NCBI GenBank assembly: GCA_009602735.1
Contig: WELA01013787.1
Coordinates: 391,874 to 455,873 of the forward strand
Source: Mesotaenium endlicherianum
Taxonomy: Eukaryota; Streptophyta; Zygnematophyceae; Zygnematales; Mesotaeniaceae
Direction of reading: 5' to 3'
DNA: 64,000 nt
Shown here in pieces: positions 56,501 through 64,000 of this stretch. The position numbers and the translations under genes were made by a program. The stretch's first letter is position 1. The number at the start of each line of letters is the position of its first letter. Under the pieces are notes generated by a model that saw nothing but the letters and a program-made list of their open reading frames with translations, had not been told where the DNA came from and ran no database searches.

Positions 56501-59500
56501 GGGAGGAGGGGGAGGAGGGGAGAGGGGGAGGGAGGTAGACCAGCTACAGCATCTGCGCGCATGCTTCGCCCATCCCCCCCATCCATTCTGCGGCCCCTCT
56601 GCCTCTTGGGTCCTCCTTTCCGTCTTCCAGAGGGCCGCTGTTCCTGGCCCAAAAGTTTTGCTTGCACATTTGGCGCTCCTTATTTCTCTTCCTGCATACA
56701 TGTGTGTGTGTGTATATGCCTATAAGCATTTGGGTGCTGCGTCTTCAGTCGCGGTCTCTATCTCTGTGTTCGTGTGCGTGTGCATGTGCGTGTTTGTGTG
56801 CATGTGCATGTGCGTTTAAGTGCGTGTGTGCGCATGACCGCGCACGCGTGTATGCGTGTGCGCGTGTGTGCACGAGCATGAGTATTTGTGTGTGTGGTGA
56901 GCATGTGTCTGTGTCTGTGTGTGTCTAAATTCACATGCTTGCTGTCCAAAATGCACTGCCGCCGCCCTTGGGGCATCATACATCAGCATATGCCTGTCAT
57001 CCCACGCAGCATCCGCGCCGTAGCCCTGCGTGCTCTGACGAGTCATCTGCAAAAGCGGCGACAGCTGGCATCCACTTCCGCATGTTGTTGCTCTCTAGAC
57101 TCACCCCCAATCAAAATCCAATCCCAAGCCCCAAACGTAGAGCGGGCGGCAGTTGCTGTCCCTCGTGCTCTGCGGGGCTGCGGATGCAAGTGCTGTCTGG
57201 CTCCCAGGCTGCCAGGTGGCTCGGGTGCGGGCGGCTGTGCTGCGCCCTTACCCTCCCCAAAAATAAGGGGCCCGCGTGCTATCCGTACCAGAGGTCTAGT
57301 CGGCATACATTATAGAAATTCGTAATATCGCAACCCGTGTCTCGCGGTAGCCCTGCTTTCAGGTTTAGGAGGATATGCGATGTGGCAATGACTTACCCTA
57401 TTTAGAAAAACTTCTGTCTTTTTGTTTTGGGGTGGGGGGGGACGTGTGAGGCGTGTGGGGGTGCAGGTGAACCACATGGGGCACTTTGCGCTCACCAATC
57501 TGTTGCTGCCTCTCCTGGCCCGTTCTGCCTCGCCAGAGTGAGTGCACCTGCTCTCTTCTCCTTCCTCTCCTTCCCTGTGGTCGGTGGGTGGGTGGGTGGG
57601 TGGGTAGGGCTTGGTGTCCGCGAGTGTGTATGTACACGTATATGTGCGTGTGCGCGTGAGTGTATGTGTGTGTGTGTGTCTATGTGTGCGCGCGTGCGTG
57701 TATTGTGTGTGCACGTGTATCAAGCCGCCCCCTGTGCCTCGAGACTCGCTTGCGTCGTCCCCATTTGGCTTGCACTTCACAGCAGTCGTTCTTTTTACAG
57801 TCCCCACTTCTCAGCGCCACATGGCTCCTCGTGCTGCTGCACACCTGCATTCTTATACTCTCATTGCCCCATCCCAATCCCCGCAACTCCTGCTCCACGC
57901 GCGCGTTGACAACCGCCACCAACACTGCATGCCATGCGTGCATGCATGCATGGATGTAACCTTCATTTACGGCTTTGGGTTTAGGTTTCGAGGAGGTCTT
58001 GGGTATCGGTTCTGTGGGTTTTAAGGCCTAAGCGCAGAGCGACGAGTCGCCGGAACCCGACCCAGCCGTGAACCCCAGCTGCTTCTCAAATGCAACTCGC
58101 TTTCTTGTCAACTGCTTTCCACTCGTGCCGAGATCCGCTCGCGCCGAGAATATCATCCAGTGGGTATATGAGGGCGCCCGTTTGCTCGGCGAGGTGTTTT
58201 CTGGGGAGGGGGGGTGGGGGCATCCTGGCATAGGGACAGGGGAGGAGAAGAGGGGGTGAGGGGCGGTGAGAGGCGCATGAGCTGGGCTCTTTGTGCTGCT
58301 CCCCCTTTTCTTCTTGACAGGCTTCAAGGCTTGTGTGTTTGACAGATGAAGTGGTGATGCTAATCCAGGGTTTCCCAAATCTTAGTGAGGAGGTCTTCAA
58401 TTGCTTTTATCATTGTGACGTGTGCTTGTTTCCTCTTCCTTTCGGGGGCAGGCGTCAGTCGAGGGTGGTGGTGGTGACGTCTGCGGCCGAGCAGATCGGC
58501 ACCCTCGATTTCGCCGATCTCAACTACAAGGGCTCTCGCGGTGCGCACTCTTGACTCTTCATTTCTCGCTGAAGATGATGCTTTCTCTGAGAAATGAATC
58601 ACAGCTTCCCACTCCGCTGAGCGGCTCTTTGGCGGTGATAGAGAGGGGGGAACAAGGGGGGGGTGGGTGGGGAAGGTCCGCAATTTTTTTTCCACTCTTC
58701 CATCTCTGTGTCTCTCTATATGTCTGTCTGTGTGTCTCCCTGTGTGTGTGGGTATGTGGGTCTTCGATCCGTCTGTCCGTCTCCTTGTGTCACCTCAGCT
58801 ATGTATGCATATATGTTTGTTTGTGTGTACATGGATGTATACATAGGGGCATGTATAAGAGGTATATGCGTAGGCACACGTGCATGCACATGTGGGTATA
58901 CACAGTGCATGTATAGACCAGCGGCTTACTCTTGCGAAAGGTGCAAAGCTGCTAGAAGGCAGAGCGAGTGAGTGTTTGGGTGCGGTGGGCCTGGTTGCGA
59001 CGTGAGTGCAGACTGTAAAAGAACGGGTTCAGGCTCGGGTGTAGGGTTTAGCGAGGGAGCGAGCGATGTTCTGAAGAGGTCAAGAAGCTTAGCTCCGTCT
59101 CCCCAGGGCCCAGAAGCAGAGAGGGAGCACGCACCTTGCAAATGTGGTGCCTCGAGAGGGCGTGATGTTGAGATTGATGCGAAGCTGGCGGGAAGAGGCG
59201 AGAAGTTGCAGCGAGTGGCGTGGATGCTCATCGGCCTCTCCATGAAGAGAGTGTGCGTGTGCAGATAGCAGGGGCTTGTGTACGTGAGATGCTTACCTAC
59301 CTCGCCTGACATGCGCGCAGGGTACAACCCCTGGCTAGCATATGGCCAGTCAAAGCTCGCCAACTGTCTCTTCACTCTGGAGTTGGCCTCCAGGTGCCGT
59401 GCCGCCGCGACACCTGTCACTGCCAACTGCTTCCACCCAGGCATCGTCGATACGGAGGTTCCTTTTCGCGTTCTCATCCCCTGGCAGGCACCTACTTCTT

Positions 59501-61936
59501 TCTTTCTCGCACTTGCCACATGGCAGCCTGCAGTGCTTGTGGCTGTATCATGTGGACAGCTGTCAATATCAGCAGAGGCTCACATTCTCCTCCTCCATCG
59601 CTGCCGCAACCATCATCTTGTTCTTATTCTTCTGTTTCTTCCTTCTCTTTGTTGTGTATGCCTTCTTCCTTCTCTCCTTCTTCTCCCTCCTTCTCCTCCT
59701 TGTTCTTCTCCTTATTGTCATTCTTCTTCTTCTCATCCTCCTTTTTTCTTCTTCCTCCTTTCTCTCATTTCTTCTTCTTCTCCTTTTTCCTCTTCTCCTT
59801 CTTCTTCGTCTCCTCCTTCTTTCTTCGTCTTCACCTTCCTTCTTCTTTCTTCTTCTTCTCCTTCTTCTTCTTCTTCTTCTTCTTCTTCTTCTTCTTCACC
59901 AGATCTTTCTCTTCTTACGCGTCCTCTTATTGCGTTTGGCTTCTCCTTCTCAATCTCCTTCTCCTTAGTTATTTCCCTCTTCATGAGTAGCTCTCGTGTC
60001 CCTTGGCGTGCGTTGGTTCAGCAGCCCTGGAGGCTGGCACTGCTCTGCCTCCCTCTCGCTCATCTTCTTCTCTTTCTTTCGCTCTCTCCCACTCTTGCTC
60101 TCCCTCCCACGCCCGCAACTCCCTTTTTGAACGACTCTCCTCTCCCGCGCGCCCTGGAGCACGTGCTTGCAGCTGATACGCTACGTGATGCCAGCGCCCC
60201 TCCTGGAGGCCCGCAACGCGACACCTGGCGCCAGCGCCAAGTTCGCTCGCCTCATCGGCCTGCGGGTACGACACCTGTCCCGCCCAACCCCATCACCGCG
60301 GCCAGTGGGATGTCCCCTGCCCATTCTGTTTATGCTGTCCATTTTATTCATTCTGTTTAACGGAGGACTACATCCGCTCACCCGTCTCCTTTGCGTTGCT
60401 TTCTCTGGTAGCAAAAGGCTTCACCCCAGCATTCACCCTTACCGGGCACAACGTTGAGCCCCGTATGACACACCAAATAGAAAAACGTCATTTTAGACCT
60501 CGACCTACCCTGACACTGAGCTTAGCCCCTCTCTCCCCCATTGCTCGGCGACACCTGTCACGAAGTGGGTGGAGGTCACAACGTCTCTTAGGGGTTGCGC
60601 TCTTGGCCGTATGCGGGGGCCGCAACATCAAAGTGGAAACAAATTAAAAAGAAAAGATAAGCGAGGCACCTCCGGCCTTGCTCTCGTCGGAGCGCCACCT
60701 GGCAGCTGCCGATGGAGGACTCAAGGGAGGATGCGTGCAGTCCTGCCACCTCTCTGCACGCCCTCCCGTGCGTGCCTCTCTTTCCTTCGTCAGACCCGCT
60801 GCCTTTCTTCAGGTCTATCTCTGTACTTATGTGTTCTTGTCTGTGTTAATACTTGCCCGAATCGAGGGAACAATTCACTTCCGAGGGAATGCGCTGCATT
60901 CAGCTTGTGTGCTCCTATCTCTCCTGTTAGAGAAATATTCGCAACGTAACATCAACATGACCCAATATGGCATGACATGAAGTAATGCAAAGTAAACGGG
61001 GGCAAACAATTGTGCATGCGTGTGTGTGGCTCCGTGCTTGTGACCTTGTCTTTGTCATAGACACCAAAAGGTTGGGAGGCAAACGGCTTTGCGAGTGGGC
61101 GCGCTGGCGTTGTGCTTGTGCTCTTGTCTCTGTCAGATACTTGGGTGCATTATGAATCGTGCTTACGCTCTCGTCGGGTTATGTCCGTGACTGGCCGGAG
61201 TGACGGAATGGTGGCTTTGGTAAGTGCGTGTGCTGGCGCAGCGCTTGGGCTCTCGTCTCCGTCAGAGACTGGCTGAATAGGGGAGCGAGGGATTGTGCAA
61301 GGGTGTGTCGCATTGCGCATTTGTTCTGCCGTCTGTCGAAATTTGTTTACCAGGTTGAGGCAGGCGGCGGCTTTGCAAGAGGGTGTCTTGTCTTTGGCTT
61401 GTGCTCGTGTCTCTCTCTCTCAAACTTCGGCCGCCTGGAAGAGCCTGTGACTATGCGAGTGGGTGTGATGCATCGTTTAGCGTTCCGTTGTGCTTGTGTG
61501 TGCACTTCTCTCAGTCAAAAAAGAGCTGAAATGAATGAGGGAGCACATGACTTTGCGAGTGGGTGTGATGGCGTTGCCATGTGCTTGCCTGCTCTCTCGT
61601 TGCAGTTGCCAAATGAGAAGGCTGGCCTAAGTGAGGGGCCAGTTGTGCGTGAGTGTCTTCACGAGTGGGTGTGTGCAGAGTCCCGAGGAGGGTGCGGCGA
61701 CAGGTGTGCACCTCGTCTGCTCCCCTCTGCTCGAGGGAGCATCTGGTGGCTACTACGAGGACTGCACTCTCAAGAAGCCAAGTGGCAGGGCTCAGGACGC
61801 ACAGGTGGCGGGCAAGCTGTGGCGCGCTAGCGAAGAGCTTGCTCGCGGCTACCTCTGTCTTGGCAGCAATGCCGACAGTAGTGTCGTTGGAGCACCACCG
61901 CCTATGGCCGAAGCATTGTCGATGGGGGCCGTCTGA
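51078..61936 (+). CDS. RDH11-like short-chain dehydrogenase with plastid-type N-terminal extension, eleven exons
   Basis: NAD(P)-dependent oxidoreductase of the retinol-dehydrogenase-11/plant SDR group. Exons: 51078-52145, 52606-52687, 53059-53115, 55047-55119, 55777-55864, 56199-56267, 57467-57537, 58452-58540, 59321-59457, 60173-60265, 61679-61936. All introns are GT-AG and phases fit, giving 694 residues. Cofactor loop TGGNSGIG (379-386); ACRSGEKG (403-410); [13 protein letters not shown] (431-443); DNAGVM (458-463, usually NNAG); the VNHMGHF helix (480-486); catalytic Ser513, Tyr540 and Lys544 (VVTS, YGQSK); HPGIVDTE (571-578); [12 protein letters not shown] and GGYYEDC near the C-terminus. 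Exon 1 codes for 356 residues before the fold. It ends with [21 protein letters not shown] then TFAADS (306-330), a twin-Arg plus hydrophobic stretch like a thylakoid-lumen signal. An in-frame TAG lies just before the ATG. Substrate unknown. Confidence 0.88.
51840..51955. repeat. CCCTAA-like degenerate tract inside exon 1 of the dehydrogenase
   Basis: Phrases such as gaaccctaatcc, aaaccctcatt and taaaccctgaacctaagcc recur and are translated as a Pro/Asn-rich [11 protein letters not shown] stretch. This resembles decayed plant-type telomere repeat. Confidence 0.4.
52835..53050. repeat. TG/CG-rich microsatellite in dehydrogenase intron 2
   Basis: A (TG)n run with interspersed GCATGC and TGCGCG units, ending just before the exon at 53059. 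Confidence 0.85.
53195..53545. repeat. Long CA-rich array in dehydrogenase intron 3
   Basis: About 350 bp of interrupted (CA)n and (CACG)n. Open frames across it on both strands are repeat artefacts. Confidence 0.9.
53715..53887. other. Assembly gap (173 N)
   Basis: Lies inside dehydrogenase intron 3 and is flanked on both sides by C-rich ccccccacctccca-like sequence, so the missing piece is probably a C-rich repeat. The exon chain is phase-consistent without it. Confidence 0.95.
54175..54330. repeat. TTAGGG-like degenerate tract in dehydrogenase intron 3
   Basis: Phrases aagggtaggattaggtttggg, ataggcttaggggttagagtaagg and similar recur in about 150 bp. Confidence 0.4.
54665..54957. repeat. 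TG/CG-rich microsatellite in dehydrogenase intron 3
   Basis: Includes a short tandem of cccgtatg (54707-54731), an acgc/atgc run, and (TG)n blocks to 54,950. Confidence 0.85.
55345..55435. repeat. (TG)n microsatellite in dehydrogenase intron 4
   Basis: A (TG)n run with single-base interruptions. A (GGGA)n tract follows at about 55,535-55,562 and a (GGGT)n tract at about 55,564-55,577. Confidence 0.85.
56700..56930. repeat. TG-rich microsatellite in dehydrogenase intron 6
   Basis: Interrupted TG and TGCG repeats. Reading frames across it are artefacts. Confidence 0.8.
57580..57720. repeat. (GGGT)n and TG-rich array in dehydrogenase intron 7
   Basis: A run of five or six GGGT units (57,583-57,606) directly follows exon 7 at 57,537 and passes into TG-rich repeat. 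The GGGT run could form a G-quadruplex in DNA or pre-mRNA. Confidence 0.8.
57965..58030. repeat. TTTAGGG-like tract in dehydrogenase intron 7
   Basis: The phrase ggctttgggtttaggtttcg and following gggtatcggttctgtggg resemble decayed plant-type telomere units. A similar ggttcaggctcgggtgtagg lies at about 59,028. Confidence 0.35.
59590..59970. repeat. Pyrimidine-only tract (TTC)n in dehydrogenase intron 9
   Basis: Nearly 380 bp of almost pure C/T on the plus strand, including about thirteen consecutive TTC units at 59,855-59,896. It sits between exons 9 and 10. Such mirror-type tracts can form triplex DNA. Confidence 0.9.
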
Positions 61937-63095
61937 GATATTAATGGGAGGAGAGCTAGTGCCTGTGTGCGCATTATTTTTGGGTTTATGGCCTCAACTG
62001 CGATTAATTCTCACGTGGCCTGCAGTAACATGCCTTTCCTATGGGGAGGAACTTTAATTTCTCAAGCTATGATATGGAGGTAGCAGAATACCAGCCCGTG
62101 ATTGCAACTATGCGTCACTCCTGTTTATGCAGGCACTTGAATTTCAGATGGCTCTGACATGTTGTCTGGCAGCTTCAGAAGCACGGTTCGATTTCCCTTG
62201 TTGCATCGTTTTGCGGGAAAAGAAGGGATGCACTGAGAAGTAGACGTGTGTGAATGACATATTGTGTTGCTCTCCAGCTAGCTCATGTGAACATGACATG
62301 CATGCGTGAGTGAGGAAAGGAACCATAAGGCTCGCATTTTATGTTCATTTTTGCATCGGCCCTATTGAGCAAAATCTATTTGCATGCATGTTAGTCACCA
62401 AAGGCATCAGTATCGATTTTTGGCCGCTGTGAACTGGCCCTGCCCTTCAGCACCCAGACAGCCACAGATACTGCATGCATACCGACCCTTCAAAAGTACC
62501 GCGCCTGAGCGTTAACCTGCACGTATTAAGCAATGGCGCCCCACATATCTCATCTTGCGAGCCAACGAATGGCGGGAAGGAGGGCAGGTAGGAAGTCGGT
62601 GAGCAAGCGCAAGTGACATAAGCACGCCCGCGTTGAGAGTGGTACAGTAAACGCCTGCGAGCATGCCCCCAGTCGGAGAGGCCTGCTTGCTGCCCCCCAA
62701 GACCAGAAGCCGAGTGGGTGTGTAGTGCCAGGCCGCTACCATACCACATATAATAACTTACTTTTACCTATATACTCCAGAGGGGCACTAATGCACGGAG
62801 CTGAGGCCCAGTCTCTCTACTGTCTGAACCGAAATATTCTCCACTACCGCATGCGAGTCAGCTACCTGATTGCCATCAATACCAGGTATATTTGGCTAGC
62901 ACGACTCTTGCAAGGAGGAGGTGCTTTCAACTGCTGCCTGAATATTCGCATACCCCAGCTGGCGTCCTAATGTTACACCCACCTCCTTGACATCGAACAA
63001 TAAGAGCAACCCGTCATTGGCCACTTGGACCTATTGCTATGACTAAATCGAGGAGGGGCCAGGTGGCGCCGCCTCCTTGGGTACACAGCGCAGCC
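61937..63095. other. Spacer between the convergent dehydrogenase and unknown genes
   Basis: Must hold the 3' ends of both transcripts. No coding signature and no clear polyadenylation signal was recognised. Confidence 0.45.
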
Positions 63096-64000
63096 TCATC
63101 TCCGGGCATGGCCACCTGCCGCCTCCTCCAGGCCCCCGCCGCCGGGCGTCTGCCAGGTGGCCTGGTTCTGTTGGACGAGAAGCACCTGCGCTGTCCTCTC
63201 GGACTGCGGGCGCCACGACCAGTGCACAATCTGCCAGGCGTCCGGGCGCACCCCCACGTGCCAGCTCAGCGCGCACGCCTCGGGCTTGCCAGGTATGCAC
63301 TTGACAATGCGCAGCCTTTGCAGCGTGTGTTTGAGGCAAGGCGAAAGCCAGTCGCGGATAAGGTCGCCGTCCAGCCAGCCCTCGACTCCGGGGAACTCCC
63401 CCCGGAGGAGGGCGGCGTGGAGCTCCGAGAACATGACATCTGGCAGCATCTCGTTGTCCAGCTGGCGCACGTACATCCAGGCGCGATAGTACCGCGCACT
63501 CTGCCTGCTCCCGCAGCTCCTGCGGCCGCCGCCGCTCCTGCCGCTGGCGCCACCTGGCTCAATCACGTAGCCCGTCTGCCGCCGCCGCCGCCCGCCGTCG
63601 CCGCTCTCCTCCCCCTCTCCCGCCGCTTCCCCCCCACCGCCACCGCCTGCCCCCACCCTCGCCCCTGCTCCCGTGGGCGGCAAGAGGCACTTCTCGCGCA
63701 CGACAAGTGTCATGCCCGCCAGCGCGCAGCCCAGACCGCGCGTGCGCTCCAGCCCGCGGCCGTCCTCCGCCGGCAGCACCAGCTCCAGCTCTACCAGCGC
63801 AAAGGGCAGGTACATGCGCGCGAGCACGGGCAGGCTGGGAGCCTTCTTCTTAACGCCCGCCACGCCGCCGCCGCCGCCACCGCCGCGCCTCTCCCCGCGC
63901 TTGAAGAGGCCGCGGCGGACGGGGAACATGTGGCCGCTGCGGAGCGCGCCAGCCCGCCAGGTGTCCTCCACACGGTTCATCTTCACGGGCAGGTGCGTCT
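63096..64000 (-). CDS. Unknown protein, 5' partial, running off the right edge
   Basis: The minus strand is open from the right window edge to a stop at 63,096, about 300 codons (THLPVKMNRVEDTW at the edge). The N-terminal part has KMNRVEDTWRAGALRSGHMFPVRRGLFKRG, then a Gly-rich loop, a hydrophobic stretch with ALVELELVLP, and a long Gly/Arg low-complexity insert. A well-balanced segment follows: YYRAWMYVRQLDNEMLPD, LHAALLRGEFPGVEGWLDGD, IRDWLSPCLKHTLQRLRIVK, then LSWHVGVRPDAWQIVHWSW. I do not recognise the family. The ordered, Trp-rich second half argues for a real protein. The C-terminal 40 residues are low-complexity, and a short intron near 63,290 cannot be excluded. Confidence 0.55.
   Translation of the reverse strand, partial: THLPVKMNRVEDTWRAGALRSGHMFPVRRGLFKRGERRGGGGGGGVAGVKKKAPSLPVLARMYLPFALVELELVLPAEDGRGLERTRGLGCALAGMTLVVREKCLLPPTGAGARVGAGGGGGGEAAGEGEESGDGGRRRRQTGYVIEPGGASGRSGGGRRSCGSRQSARYYRAWMYVRQLDNEMLPDVMFSELHAALLRGEFPGVEGWLDGDLIRDWLSPCLKHTLQRLRIVKCIPGKPEACALSWHVGVRPDAWQIVHWSWRPQSERTAQVLLVQQNQATWQTPGGGGLEEAAGGHARR

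Noticed and set aside
59342-59990. Leu/Phe/Ser-rich frames that look like membrane proteins
   Set aside because: They are translations of the pyrimidine tract; the true exon here is 59,321-59,457 in another frame.
62725-62970. Short plus-strand frame after the dehydrogenase
   Set aside because: No family resemblance, not linked to any exon by splice sites, and located after the dehydrogenase stop.
1-64000. tRNA, rRNA, CRISPR array, bacterial operon signals
   Set aside because: None seen. The direct repeats present are LTRs, microsatellites or decayed tandem arrays, and gene structure is eukaryotic.

Overview
The window is nuclear DNA of a eukaryote. Two intron-rich host genes sit in GC-rich, microsatellite-rich DNA at the two ends, and a 38-40 kb block of nested retrotransposons lies between them. 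Several features point to a photosynthetic protist or alga, most likely of the green lineage: Ty3/Gypsy chromodomain elements primed by an initiator-Met tRNA-like site, a DIRS-like element, TTTAGGG-like tracts in introns, and a twin-arginine, thylakoid-lumen-like targeting stretch in front of a dehydrogenase. This assignment is an inference and I cannot name the species.

Left gene island (1-6.1 kb): ten exons on the minus strand encode an mRNA cap guanine-N7 methyltransferase. All nine introns are GT-AG and the phases agree. It has a divergent SAM-binding loop, a His-rich insertion in the catalytic domain and a low-complexity C-terminal tail of at least 560 residues that runs off the left edge.

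Transposon block (about 6.6-45.2 kb). From left to right it holds: a decayed gag-protease scrap; Gypsy element E (plus strand), split by Gypsy element D (plus strand), which itself carries a solo LTR of the E family and a solo LTR of the D family, each with a 5-bp target duplication; the long Gypsy element A (minus strand); the chromodomain Gypsy element C (minus strand) with an unknown ORF, X, between its integrase and 3' LTR; a second copy of X; and a DIRS-like tyrosine-recombinase remnant. Element A is the most striking object. Between its protease region and its reverse transcriptase it carries a DNMT3/DRM-like cytosine-5 DNA methyltransferase, and its integrase ends in a PHD finger, so one retrotransposon encodes a DNA-methylation writer and a likely histone reader.

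Right gene island (46.2-64 kb): GC-rich, repeat-laden DNA, then an eleven-exon plus-strand gene (51,078-61,936) for a retinol-dehydrogenase-11-like short-chain dehydrogenase with a long plastid-type N-terminal extension, then the 5'-partial minus-strand gene of an unknown protein at the right edge. Introns and spacers are full of CA/TG arrays, one large pyrimidine tract and one 173-base N gap. A palindromic motif, roughly GCCACSTGGC, recurs across the host DNA.

Exon models were built by eye from splice sites, reading phase and family motifs. No RNA or database evidence was available.
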